Part shown: piece by piece, positions 36,117 to 48,189 of the stretch
Numbering within the stretch: position 1 is the stretch's first letter
How the letters are laid out: each line of letters starts with the position of its first letter
NCBI GenBank assembly: GCA_017163975.1
Contig: JAFFSR010000004.1
Span: forward strand, 8,184,001-8,248,000
Source: Anastatus disparis
Taxonomy: Eukaryota > Arthropoda > Insecta > Hymenoptera > Eupelmidae
Length of the DNA stretch: 64,000 nucleotides
Reading direction: 5' to 3'
Program-made: the position numbers and the translations under genes
Notes under the pieces: generated by a model
Databases searched by the model: none
Told to the model about the DNA's origin: nothing
What the model saw: only the letters and a program-made list of their open reading frames with translations

Positions 36117-37308
36117 ATAGGCTTATCTCTGTAACTTTTCATTTTTACGAAACTACAAGACTGTACATATTAAACAACGATATTATAACAACTTTATGAG
36201 TTTAACTATAAAATTACATTTTACTTTAAATATTATATGTGATAAAAAAATCGATATTTGACAATGAAAGCTCACCAGAAGCCAAAAATACCGTAAAAAT
36301 TGCAGTTTTGGCTGCGCGACTTTCTTAAAAATTTGTATTAATTTTGTTGTAATTTTTTGAACATTGCTTATTATAATTTAAAAATTAATTATCTAATGCA
36401 TGATATGATATATAGATAAAAAATTATGGTTACTAGCATGTGCCTGTTCTAATGACAGAAGTATGAGATATGAAACTAGCGATATCATGTTTTTAAGAAA
36501 AAAAATTTTTTTCACATTTTTAAACCCAGATTTTTGAACAGGCAATATAATTTAAAAATCCTTTTTGAATATGATTATATACATAAGAAAGCATCAAATA
36601 AAATTTTAGCCATAGGTGTGTTACTTTTATAAATATATTTTTTTAGATTAAAAACTTTAAAACATGCTGCGTAACTCATTTAAAATTACAACATTTTTCG
36701 ATCGCACATTTTGTGATTGTTTAAAAGTACTAAAATGAACATTTTAAACAGTAGTTTAATATATAAGGAAATATATAATCATGGTGTTCAATCGATATAT
36801 CAATGTGGTTACTCTTAAAAATCATTTTACGTTTCAAAAACAGTACGAGAAAAATGAAAAAATCACAGAGACAAGCCTATACAAATATACCGTAAAGGAC
36901 GTAGTTCCTGATCAGGGCGTAATTTCTGATCATTATTTATTATAAATCATAATCTTTAAGATTTTAGTAGGAAAAACCTTTTTTTAATTTATGAGGAAAA
37001 GTAGATTGAGCGTAAGAAATGCTTCGTTTGTGTGAAAAAGAAATATACTTTTACTTTTTCACATGTAAATATGTGATCAGAAATACCTCTTAGGTGATCA
37101 GAAATTACGTCCTTCACGGTACCGTTTTTTTTTTATTTTTTGCTTTAAATAATTGAACGTTTGTTAAAAATGAATTATGCGATTTTTATTATATTCAGTA
37201 ATGAGTTTAGAATCACTGAAAATAGTTTAAAAAATGTGCCTTGAAATTATTTTTTTTTTTTTTTCGATAAGTGAAAAATGAAAAGTTTTAGAGACAAGCC
37301 TATATACA
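36117..37308. mobile_element. 1.2-kb non-autonomous element with inverted ends
   Basis: TAGGCTTATCTCTGTAACTT near 36120 is the inverted match of AAGTTTTAGAGACAAGCCTA near 37300, with TA outside each end. A partial internal copy of the right end lies at 36855-36885. A separate MITE (36890-37119) is inserted directly after that copy. It has no coding capacity. Confidence 0.5.
36890..37119. mobile_element. 230-bp MITE with TA duplication, nested
   Basis: CCGTAAAGGACGTA at the left pairs with TACGTCCTTCACGG at the right, and TGATCA/TTTCTGATCA blocks extend the pairing. TA flanks both sides (36888-36889 and 37120-37121). It is Tc1/mariner-like by its target site. Confidence 0.7.
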
Positions 37309-38029
37309 TCTATGATCTTATTGATACACTCAAACATTTATCAATTTTTCTTTTTTCTTCTATTCCATTATATTTATCTTTTTATTAAATATTAACAGAA
37401 ATAAATGTGAGAAAGTTATTATTCAATAATCTTTGTTATATAAACATTATTTAAATCATTTTATTTTAACAAAAATAAATTTGTAAAATTAACATTTTTT
37501 ATTATTTAAAATTTGGTATTGTTAATGAATTTTTATGTTAAAATTTTTACTCGGAAATGTAGACAAAAATTATTTGTAAATTTTAACACAATATAATATT
37601 TGTGTTTCACCTATAACACTCATGTATGTTAGAATTACAAAAAATGTTATTACAGTGTGCAAAAAATATAAAACAAGGGTAATTCACTTTTATGTAGGAG
37701 TTTGTCATGTAATCATGACAGGAATAATTGTCCAGGAACAATGAGGGCAGTTTTGAACCCTGATACTGGAGAGTGGGCAAGAACAGTTGTTCGTGCCCAT
37801 GTTCCCAATGTATGCCGTCCTAATACCATGAAAGAGCGGGTACAAAATTTCAAAAAGGAATTTTACGAAGCAGTGCAGGCTCCTGGAGTGCAAAGCATTT
37901 ACGCTGTGTATCTTTATTTATGTAAAAAGTATATTATACTAGTAATATATTTATTTTATTTTATTTATTAGTCCAGTCATTGAAGTTTTTCAGCGACTAG
38001 TTTTTTCAGCTAATAATTTTTTCGGATAA

Positions 38030-39338
38030 GAAAAATAGTTCAAAAAAGTAGCTCGCCACAGCTGCCCTTTGGGCCGCTGTGGCTCGCACCTCGGTCCTTT
38101 CAGAGCTTCGCGATGCAAGGTATGCAAAAAGCTCCGCTTCTTGCATATAAGGCACGACCGAAAACGCTCGCGCCCTGCGCTCTCTATTTGATATTTAAAG
38201 AATATTAAAGCAAATCATTTACAACCTGAAAAGCATTAAAAGTTAATCTTATTTTTTTTTCATCGAATTTTTTACCGCTTCTTTCAACAGGAGGTTTGAA
38301 TTTATTGTATTTATTTGAAAAAACGAATTTATAAGTATTTAAATTTTGCTTGTGAATTAAGTATATTGATATCGAAAAAATTTATGTCATGTGAAAAAGA
38401 CATTTTTATTAATGTATATTTTTTAAAGTTTTAGATAGGATAATCTATCAAAAGTTATAATAAAAAAAAATTATTTTATAGTTCAGTAGCTTAAAAGTAA
38501 AGTTTTGTATGAAGTTTTTATTTGATCTGAATCATTTCGATGGGGGATAAAACAATAATACAAATAAATGTTGGCAGTTTAAAAGAAAAATCGTTCAAGC
38601 GGTTTGAAACAGTTATCACTTTAGAGGTCAAATAAATTATTTTTGGTAATAACATGAAAAAAACGAATTTTGAAAAAAAGTATATTAAATAAAATTTATA
38701 GAAAAAATAAGATACATCTTTTTAGTATCATACATATTTTTTTTTAAATAATATTTATCAAATTATCATTAAAAAGCCTTTAATTTCAACAATTTTCATG
38801 AACAATTTGAAAAATATTAACTTTAAAGAAAAATGTATAATATAAAAAAGATTTATTTTTTTATATTCTATAACTTTTATTGTATATAATTTTTAAAAAA
38901 AAATCTTATGTTTTAAGTTATTAACAAAAATTCATTTTTTACCATTTAAAAGGCGCCTATTTAAAAACGCTTCCAACGATTTTTTTCAAAATAGGAACGT
39001 TTACTTGTGTTATTTTTTTAAACAATTCCCCGTTTCAATCATTCAGATCGGATAAAAACTCGTCGAGAAAATTCATAAACTTGATTTCTCAGACACATAC
39101 ATCCATACATACATTCTAAAGAAGCCTCGTAATAGTCTTATTTTGCTATAAAAATAAGTTTATCATAAAATAACATATTTTGAAGGGTTACATTTTTCGC
39201 GATGTCGAAAATATAAGGCACTTCCGTATAGCGGTCGTGCTTAACAAAAGTTATATAATGCCGATGTGTGCTTTTGCCCAGGGACCGGGAGCCGCCCCTT
39301 CGAGGGGGTGGTGAAAATAAATAAATAAATAAATAATC
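38030..39338 (+). repeat. Possible retroposon with GC-rich hairpins and (AAAT)n tail
   Basis: GC-rich hairpins (GCCACAGC...GCTGTGGC at 38055-38084; TTGCAT/ATGCAA words near 38115-38150) are followed by AT-rich DNA. A second GC-rich block (39240-39310) runs straight into AAATAAATAAATAAATAAAT (39314-39338), which looks like a retroposon tail. The limits and the link between the two GC blocks are uncertain. Confidence 0.25.
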
Positions 39339-39969
39339 ATATAATTAGACGAAAAAATCAATTATAATTAGAAAGTTTTTTCAGAGTTTTTTTGTTAAAT
39401 GAATACTTTACGAATTATGGATGATTGAAAACATATCTTTTTAGTGTAAAAAGCATGTTTTCTGACGGTTTTTAATAAAAAAAATAGAAAAGTTTGAATT
39501 TTATTGAAAAAGTCATGAAAAAGAAAAATAAAGCTTGAAAAATAACGAAACGATTCCATTTTTAATCATTATTTTATATAGAATACATAACGAATTATGA
39601 ATCATTGAATGTTAATACTGTTACGCTTGAAACTTTAGGAGCAGTATTCAACGTTAAATAACAGAAAAATGGCAAACTTTTTCAGGAAAATGTATAGAAT
39701 ATTTTTGAAAGGTGTTGAGGTTATCTTTTAAATAAATTTTATTCCAAGTCAATAGCATGAAAATTAAAGTATTTATAAAGAAAATTAAATTATTTATTAT
39801 TGTTTTACAATAAAAATACTATATTAAAACCGGTTTTAAGATTAAGACAGGTTTTGAAATATAAAGGTATCCTTTTATAATTTATCTAATACAGGTAGTA
39901 ACTATGTGTTCAAAAAGTTTAAGCAATTAAGGATGCTTATTTAAAATAAAAAATCAAGTTTATATGAAA

Positions 39970-40200
39970 AATAGTATATTATTCACCTAGGGAGTTAATT
40001 TGAAAAATGTCTTAAATCATATGTAATTGTCACCCGAGCCGAAGGCGAGGGTGACAAACATATGATTTAAGGTATTTTTCATTAACTCCCGTGGTGAATA
40101 TGCTATTTTTTGTCATACCCAGACCAAAAGTACCACTTCGTCGATTTTGAGCCGGGAGGAGAAGTGGTACTTTTGGGCAGGGGATGGCAAAAAAAAGTTT
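39970..40200 (+). mobile_element. Two-hairpin element, copy 2
   Basis: Order: ATAGTATATTATTCACCTAG, GGGAGTTAA, long stem, apex CACCCGAGCCGAAGGCGAGG, complementary stem, TTAACTCCCGTGGTGAA, ATGCTATTTTTTG. A second hairpin pairs CCAAAAGTACCACTTC with GAAGTGGTACTTTTGG. The main stem contains CTTAAATCATATGT, paired with ACATATGATTTAAG. Confidence 0.8.
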
Positions 40201-40740
40201 TGTTATTTTTTAAAAATTAACACTTTTTCAAACATATTTCGATAATTAACGTATGTACGTGAAAAATGCAAAATTCAAAAAATGTTGCTTCTTATTTTAT
40301 GAAGATTTTAATTTTCTTTTCATTTTTATCCGATAAGAATAAACTGAGTTATCAGTGTTAGAATTTTGTAATCGGAGTCAAGTACCCCCCATTCTGAGAC
40401 TTTCAAACTAAAATATCTAAAAAAATAAAATTTATTGCAAATTTAGATTTACTTACTTAAAGTTGATACAATTACCTGTAAAATCCATTTTGGAGCGATT
40501 AGGTAGCTTAAAAATTAGCGGAGTTATCATAAAAAAAAATTGTACTTTTTCGGTAAAATTTTATAAATGCATAAATTCTTTTATTTTCGAGTATTTTATA
40601 TAAATATTTCATAGCTTCTTTGAGTCTGTACGGTATACAACTTCTATTATTTTATGTTTCTACCTGCATATTTTGTAAGCGTGTATGTATATGTAAATAT
40701 ATTTTTTCTTTTTGTTAGCATTTTTCATCATTTATGTAAA

Positions 40741-41016
40741 CACTATCCGGTATAACAAGAAAAAAATAGCAGCCCCTGCTAGATATTAGTACAATAAGTA
40801 AATTTTGTAATAACAATCAAATTTTTTTACTGCGTTGTTTTTGAATAATTAGAGACCTACCAAAAAAAAGATAGGTTATATATTCTAGATTGCTAGTAGG
40901 TCTCTAATTAGTCAAAAACTATGCGGTAAAAAATTTGATTGTTATTACAAAATTTACTAATTATACTAATATCTAGCGGGGGCTGCTATTTTTTTCTTGT
41001 TATAAAGGATAGTGTT
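40741..41016. mobile_element. ~275-bp palindromic MITE
   Basis: The arms of about 115 bp match in inverted order: CACTATCCGGTATAACAAG with CTTGTTATAAAGGATAGTG, then AATAGCAGCCCC with GGGGGCTGCTATT, and AATTAGAGACCTAC with GTAGGTCTCTAATT. The loop is near 40880. The 65-codon frame over its right arm is not a gene. Confidence 0.75.
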
Positions 41017-41449
41017 TATATAAATAATGAAAACGCTATTAAACAGAGACAGATAGTTCAGCTCCTTCTTAAGGGTAGTTTTTACACCTTTAAAGCAAAA
41101 AGCACATATCGCCGAAATATAACTTTTAATATGTAGGGTAATATAAGCTTATCCCTATATTTTTATAAAAATCAAGCTTATCCGAAAGAATTCCGAGGTA
41201 ATACCTTATTTTTGACCTCAATGACTGGACTATATGGGAGACCGTGATTAAAAGTGATGGGGTGAATATTAAAAATTAATTTTATAGCGACGCAGATAGT
41301 CTTACATGTTCTGTAATTTACTTTATATGTTTAATATGATTGTTTCTTTTATGTAAACATATTCAGTACCTATTAGTACACAAGAAAAAGTATGATGTAG
41401 CGATTTTTTTTTCAGATAATAGAACATTTTCACATACTTATGCTCGTTT

Positions 41450-42815
41450 TGTTTTCTCATAGAAAAAGCTTTGTATCGATAAAAAATTATCTTTATATTT
41501 TTTCACTTATTCGTGTATATTTGGACTCAGGAGTCAAAAAAAGTTATTTCCAGAAAATATCTCTATGTCTGTGTGTATTCAGTAAACTACTTTGATCTCG
41601 AAAGATACTCGATTGATTTGCTTCAAATTTTCCATACAATTTATTTTTTCGATTAACTATTGCAAAAGTTATTAAACATTGGTTTTCTTAGCGTAGTTTT
41701 AACGAAGTAGCCATTTTATAAATCTTTTCTAATTTTAGATTTTTAATTTTTTTGATATTTTATGTAAATTATTTGATGAATTTGCTTAAAAATTTTCATG
41801 AAAATTATTTTTGATTGTCAAAATAAAATAAAATTTTTGAAAACTTATTTTTTTAGCGCAGTTTTAATTTAAGAAAATTTATAATTTTTGAAAACAATGT
41901 TTGTATTTATTTAGCCACTTAGATCTCAAAAAGTACTCCATGGATTTTCTTCCAATTTTCCATAAAATTTTTTTTTTTTATTGAATAGTGCGGAAACTAT
42001 TGAAAATTATTTTTCTTAGTGTAGTTTTAATTTTCGAGCCTTAAGAAAATATAAACTGAATATTAGTGATCGAAGTTACAGCATTTGTTCTTAAATTTAT
42101 GATTACTGATGGAAGATAAAAATCTTAAATATTATAATATTTTTATTAAATATAGACCGCATTCGCTATCATTGTCTAATCGAGTTTTGTGTTATTTATT
42201 CAAATATTATTATGACTGCGCAATTGCTACTTTGAGATCGAAATGGTTACTTGACAATATTTATTGCTCAAGATTGAGATTCGTTTTTATATTACATTCT
42301 AATTGATGTTATATTATTGTTAAATTGTTGTATTTTTTATCAGCTGTGATTTAGCTATGATATACATTGTATGTTTTTACTTGAGTTTTGTGTTATTTAT
42401 ATTTAATTGTATTTTGAAAAAAATTTGTTGAAAATTAAAAATTGAACATAGGCTCTTATGTATAAAGTAATTTTTATGCTAATAATTCAATAAATAGGTA
42501 TAAATTTTAACAGAAAATTTTTTATATCGAAATTGTAACTTGACAATCTTCATAGCTCAAGATTAAGATTTATCTATAAATTACAGTCTAACAGATTTTA
42601 TAATATTGATTTATCAGCTGTGATCTGGCTATGATATAAACAGTATGTTTTAACTATGCATTTATAGTCTACTACTCTGTAGATTTTTTCATTATTCTTT
42701 AATATCAAATAAATTTATATTATCATTGTTGTTTTGAATAATAAATCATGGGCCGCGGTAGCGCACCGAAATAATAATAAACTCAATGATCTCTATGAGA
42801 AAGCATCGCGCCAAA
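41450..42815 (+). mobile_element. Tandem-unit repeat element, copy 2
   Basis: It starts with a TTTCTCATAGAAAAAGC palindrome and a GGACTCAGGAGTC block. It holds about three TCTTAGCGTAGTTTTAA units (near 41690, 41850 and 42010) and ends GAGAAAGCATCGCGCC with CAAAGCAC. It has the same order as copy 3. Bases 42100-42700 carry two blocks that resemble each other (AGATTGAGATT.., ATCAGCTGTGATTTAGC). It lies within an intron of the MULE gene. The 65-codon frame here is not supported. Confidence 0.6.
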
Positions 42816-43316
42816 GCACACTTGACATATTTTATTTCATTCGATATAATTGCTATGAAATGCAATAGATACAAAATTAATTAAATAAGAACTTTACTGT
42901 GATGTTTGTATAACATTATATAATGTTTGTAGTTATAATTATTATATAAGACGAAAATTAGATGTTATTTTTACTTTAAAAAAATATAAATAATTTTTTC
43001 ATTTTTATTTAAATTTTATTATATTTTATTTTATATTTGAATACACAGCAAAAATATATAATTGTTGTTTACGTAAATTAAATATTTGCATTTATTATCG
43101 AACTGCATACGCGAGGCATATATTGAGACAGAAACCTTTTTCATAATTCCCCTTATACACTGAGAGAAATTGGCTCTTGAAGCAAAAAGAAAATTCTAAT
43201 ACTTGAGTACGATATGTTTGAGTTAACTTGAAATCCACTTCATGGAAATTGAAATGTATTATTTCAGAAAATAAGTGCTTTTCCCTTCACGTGGAATATT
43301 TACTTAAATCAACATA
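42816..43316. other. AT-rich intronic spacer
   Basis: No element or exon is recognised between tandem-unit copy 2 and hairpin copy 3. Confidence 0.3.
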
Positions 43317-43548
43317 TAGTATATTTTTCACCTAGGGAAAAAAAGTAAAGAATGTCCGAAATCGTATGTAAATTGTCACCCGAGCCGAAGGCGAGGGGGG
43401 CAAACATACGATTTAAGGCATTCTTTTTTTTTCCCGTGGCGAAAATGCGATTTTTTTCAACACCGGGCCGAAAATACAACTTTTTTTTTTGGCGCTATGT
43501 AAAAAAGTAGTAGTTTCGGGCCAGGTGTTGAAAAAAAAATATGTTTGC
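43317..43548 (+). mobile_element. Two-hairpin element, copy 3
   Basis: Order: TAGTATATTTTTCACCTAGG, long stem, apex CACCCGAGCCGAAGGCGAGG, complementary stem, CCCGTGGCGAAAATGCGATT. A second hairpin pairs CAACACCGGGCCGAAAATAC with GTAGTTTCGGGCCAGGTGTTG. The stem contains CCGAAATCGTATGT, paired with ACATACGATTTAAGG, so the CATATG of copy 2 is CGTATG here on one side and CATACG on the other. Confidence 0.8.
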
Positions 43549-44400
43549 ATTTAGTGCATGTTTCTTTGCATCAAACTGAAATTCATTAGCAGTGCATTTT
43601 CCTTTTTTTCCATATCCAATTGCGGTTAGTGGATAAATTTATTTATATCAAATATGTATCTACTCGCGGCTAGTGGATTGTAGTAAACATATTTTATGCA
43701 TCATTTAAGAAGATCACTATTAGGTTGTAAAACAAGAAGAATTTCTGTTAGCAGCAAGTGGATTCCACTTGCTTCAAGAGCAAATTTCTCTCATTGTAGA
43801 AAAATCTATTAATGATTTAAAAAAAGTTCATGTACTAAGTTATAGTTAAAGGGAATCACTAACATGTACGGTAGGCAAAATACACTGACAGATATATTAT
43901 CTAGAGGCAAACGGAATATTAGGATTTAAAATGGGCATATGGTGGGGGAAAAATGATACCGACAAAAGTCTAATTTCATTACTAAAGTTCAGCTCTCGTC
44001 GGCGCCATTTTTCCCCAACTATCTGTCCATTTGAAATCACAATACTTGATTCTAGTATAAATATATTTGTTTTACGTACTAGCGGAAATATACTTGAAGG
44101 TAGCATAATATCTTTGCAGCAAAAAATGTTATATTGGTGCAAACATTTAGCTACTTGCATATAATGGATTTAGTTTTCCATCTAAATTTTCAATCAATAA
44201 GGACTCATCCACTTGCTGTTAGATACCTTATCTGTCAGTGAACTCAAAAGATTCGTAGATTAAAAAATAAAGATACTTTTTTAAAAACTGTTACTTATAG
44301 CTCTGGTCTCCCATAATAAATTATTTATAACTTAGACCTAATGGCAACAAAAATAACATTTTTTTCATTTATTATTTCGAATAAAAAATTGTTTTTATAG
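43549..44400. other. Intronic spacer before MULE exon B
   Basis: The mirror-image frames at 43897-44160 (minus) and 43931-44164 (plus) overlap on opposite strands and match nothing I know. Two words recur at 47250-47345: GGGAATCACTAACATGTACGG (43853) and AAAATAAAGATACTTT. This suggests a short duplicated intronic repeat. Confidence 0.35.
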
Positions 44401-44876
44401 TTATCCTTCGGGTGTTGTTGCACAAATAAAATATAAAAATATTGCCCGATACGCTCGTGATCTAAGAAAAAAAAAACAAGAGGCTGATGTATATATGGGT
44501 GATATAAAAAATATTTCTGATGTAAAAGAGATGGGTGAACGCCTTATTGATGACCAGGAGTCATTATCCTACAAATGGAATGGGCAAAAATACAAATTAA
44601 GTACCCATGTTTTGCAAGCGGCCCCTAATAAAGATGAAAAGAAAAGGTGACAGTACTTTGGTACGACGAAACTTTTGTGCAACAATTTAAAAATTGCCGA
44701 ATATGCATTGATGGCACATATAAAGCAAGACCAAAAATACCATTACCAAGATCGTCGCAATTATTAACCATAATGGCGGATTGGAATAATAAAGTAAGTT
44801 CGTTTTACATTTAATTAACTCAATTTCTTAACTTTGCATTGAAAAAAAATAATTTTTTTAAATATCAGCCTAAATC

Positions 44877-46347
44877 TTTGTTTTTGCTTTCTCATAGACA
44901 AAGCATTGTATTCTTTAAAAAAAATTATTTCTATTTTTTCATTAATTTGTACATATTTGGACTCAGGGAGTCGAAAAAAGTCGTTTCCGGAAAATGTCTG
45001 TATACTGTATATTGACAAAATAAAATAAACTTTTGAAATTTGATTTTCTTAGCGTAATTTTAATTTTAAAGCATTTTGAAAATTTATAAAAAATTATTAT
45101 TTATCTTTTTTTTTCGTAAACTACTTGATAAAATTGTTTTAAAATTTGTATGCAACTTATTAGTTATTGTCTAAAGAAAATTAGTTTTTGAAAATTAGTT
45201 TTCTTAACGTGGTTTTAATTTTAGAGCATCAAAAAATCACATAATGGAAATGGCAAAACTAAGGGAGAATAAAATTTATATATTTTTCGTAGATCTTAAC
45301 GGGATGTCGAAGCTGCTAGACACAATTTTTACTTTCATTATTTTATTGATATCTTTTTAAATTCGTAATTTAAACAATTGTAATGATTTGTCCGCACTAA
45401 AGCTATGTTAATACAATAATTTTTGTTAAAATAAAAAATCATTAGGGCTTGTTATTTTTTTATAAGATTGGAATAGAAATTAGATATTAAGCTTGATAAA
45501 CCTAACCACAAAATACTATTTAACGAAAAATTGTTTATAACTTTTTATGTATAGTGTTTTGGTAATTTCTGTAAGTTGTCCGCACTCAAGTTTAATATTA
45601 CAAATTTTCTTACTGTAATGAAAAAACTCGATCTAACGTACCGTTTACTTTACTAAACTTGGAATTAAAATATTAATGAATTATTTTAGAAGGTAGCGAG
45701 CTCCGTCATGCCCTTAAGACAGCCTTCGATGCAGCGTAAATTAAAGACCCCAAAACCCGATTACTCTTCAAGAAAATGAGGTTGAATTTAATAAAAATAA
45801 CTGGAAAAGAATGATAATGATATTATTATTTTTTATTATTATAAAGAAAGGTATTGGCATTAAAATTAATACGACTATGGTCAATGTCCCAATTGCTACT
45901 AACCGCTCAATGTTATTTAGATACGAAAAAAACTTTAACAATGAGCAGCTACTAATAGGTTCGTTAGTAGCAATTGGGACATTGACCATATATGTAAATA
46001 AATGTAATATTTAAGGATTTTCAAGAACCATTTTCTTAGATATACCAAAAGTTGATCACTAAAGGGTGCATTGATTTCTTTACGTTTAAAATTGTATTTT
46101 ATAATAAATTTGATGATTTTATATTATAAAATATATAATTTAAATATAGAAATTTTTATCTTGTTATTTCTTTTAAAACATTTGCAGATATTAAGTTATT
46201 TAATTTTGATAATGTATTGGCTAGTGATCGCGTTTTGGGGTCTTTACCTTATAGGAACATTTACATTCAAATCATATTTCAAAATATAAAATCAAAGTAC
46301 TCTAACTCAATATGATCTATGAGAAATCATTGCGCCAAAGCACTTGG
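44877..46347 (+). mobile_element. Tandem-unit repeat element, copy 3
   Basis: It starts with TTGCTTTCTCATAGACAAAGC and GGACTCAGGGAGTCGAAAAA. It has two TCTTAGCGTAATTTTAA-type units (near 45050 and 45205) and ends GAGAAATCATTGCGCC with CAAAGCACTTGGTAGCG. It lies within MULE intron 3 and is itself interrupted by the MITE at 45878-45988. Confidence 0.6.
45878..45988. mobile_element. 111-bp MITE with 26-bp perfect arms
   Basis: TGGTCAATGTCCCAATTGCT followed by ACTAAC pairs perfectly with its complement at the right end. TA flanks both ends (45876-45877 and 45989-45990). Confidence 0.75.
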
Positions 46348-46369
46348 TAGCGTTATTGACTTACTAGGA

Positions 46370-46625
46370 GAGTATCAGACCTCCGGATCACGGATTTTGC
46401 TCAAACTTTGGGATAAGTTTTCAGATGTCAAAATATGAAAGGAAACAAAATTTTAGACCCCAACACTCAATATTTCCCTAGCTACACGCAGATAAAGAAT
46501 ATCACTAAAAAAGTTACTAGATTTTCAAACTCTTACAGTTCCTTAGCATTGATAGCTAGGAGCTTGGACCTTTTTATAAATGAAAGCTGAGCTCAAATCC
46601 TTTCGAAATAGTATTTATAGCATGT
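46370..46625. repeat. Dispersed repeat, inverted copy of 8655-8925
   Basis: It shares the blocks GGATCACGGATTTTGCTCAAA, AATATTTCCCTAGCTAC, AAAAAAGTTACTAGATTTTC, ATTGATAGCTAG and AAAGCTGAGCTCAAATCCTT, in the opposite orientation, with the element at 8325-8925. Confidence 0.75.
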
Positions 46626-46941
46626 CAAAAGATTGTTTTTTCTCAAAGTTATAACGTAATAAGCATTGATAATAGTTTTATATGTTTCCTTGTGTTTTCT
46701 TATTCGCTACTCGATCGTTCTTATTTTCATAAGTTTAAATTTAATAAAATTTTCAGATTTCTTGGGCAATAATGGAAACTAAAAAAGAAAAGTCTTATGA
46801 AGTAATTTTTAACCATTTCATTGAAAAATTCCCCGAATTGAACCCTATTAGGGTAATGTCTGATTTTGAAAGGGCCTCAAGAAAAGCTGTGCAGAAAGTT
46901 TTTCCGGAAGCGCAACTATTTGGTTGCTATTTTCATTATGC

Positions 46942-47409
46942 GTAAGTACGTATTTTTTTTTTAATATTAATAGTAGGGGATACCTGAATAAAAAGAAACA
47001 GGGATAAATATCAAGACAATTTATAGCAACGCGAATAGTCTTACAAGTTATGTATTTGCCTTTATTTATTTATTTATTTACTTTAATCAAATACTTGTAT
47101 TTATTATGAAACTGCATTATTATAATAAAAAAATGTAATGTTAATACTTACCCCGAATGTAGAACAAATATTAAAACGGGAACCTTTTTAATAAATTTTT
47201 TCCCAATAAAAAAATATTTTGATAATTAAAAAAAAATATCGTGTTGAATTATAATGAAAGGGAATCACAAACATGTACGGTCATCAGGATACTGAAATAC
47301 GTATATTGAAAAATAAAGATACTTTATTAAAAGCTGTTACTTTTATATCCAGTTTCCTCTAATGTTATGTTTTCAATTTAACAAAATTGTAATAAATTAT
47401 AATTTTTAG
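46942..47409. other. MULE intron 4
   Basis: GTAAGT donor after GCYFHYA and TTTTTAG acceptor before exon D. It contains words repeated from 43853 (GGGAATCAC, ACATGTACGGT). Confidence 0.4.
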
Positions 47410-48189
47410 GCAATACAAAGACAAGCTAGTGTTACGGATAAAATAGAATTTAATATAGAAAATAATCATGAATTTAGAATGTAAAATAATATTAGTATAT
47501 GTATTTATTTTAAGATAAAAGTATAGGAAACGTTAGTTACTCGAAGTTTTAATTTAAGTATTTTTCAAATATGTTTTAGTTTACAACCGTTTTCTTATGA
47601 AGTATATTTTTTAACTAAATATCAAATTCTTAGTTAAGATAAATATATACGTTAGCTTTACAATAAAGCAGTTGTGTAGAAGTAACGTAGAATATTATTT
47701 AAAATCTATAGCTTAGTTCTCAATATATTCGAATATCGTATTAGTCATAAGTATAGATGTAGTTCTTTGAGATTAATTGTTTTGTGTTTTATAATCTTTA
47801 TTTCGATAATAGAATTGATATTTTATATTTTTAAATAAGATTTTTTCAATGAATAGACATATAATTTTTCTTCATTATTATGTTTAAATGTTATTAGAAT
47901 TTCTCAGTATAAATAATTGAATAAATAATATTTTGTATCTAAAAATTGTATGTTTAAAATATAGAATAACCAAATAATAAAATATTTTCGTAAAATATGC
48001 ATAAATTTATATGAATGAATAATATAGTAAATTAATTATTAATTAATTGTTGTACTGCGATGCTTCGACTGTTGTATTAAATATAAGATGTTTATGTATT
48101 ATAAAAAGAACATTTGAATAAATTAAATAGAAGGGAGTTGCACAAAACTAATTAGGTTATTTAAATAAATAAGTTAAGTATTTAAAATT

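Larger units (their letters stand above)
37698..47429 (+). pseudogene. MULE transposase gene with FLYWCH-type exon, disrupted
   Basis: Four exons fit GT-AG rules and phase. Exon A, 37698-37928, has a FLYWCH-like Cys/His module (CNHDRNNCPGTMRAVL...RAHVPNV). Exon B, 44401-44793, has the linker and the start of the MULE core with the first Asp in ICIDGTYKARP. Exon C, 46757-46941, has the second Asp in VMSDFERA and GCYFHYA. Exon D starts at 47410 and is cut after 20 bp by the BEL/Pao element. Exon B carries a one-base frame break near 44648: TGA ends one frame and the core continues in another. The first part of the FLYWCH finger and the catalytic Glu are missing. Introns are swollen by repeats. 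This is a decayed Mutator-like transposase; family identity is from motifs only. Confidence 0.7.

Noticed and set aside
43897..44164. Overlapping ~80-codon frames on both strands
   Set aside because: Mirror frames of an intronic stretch, with no family match.
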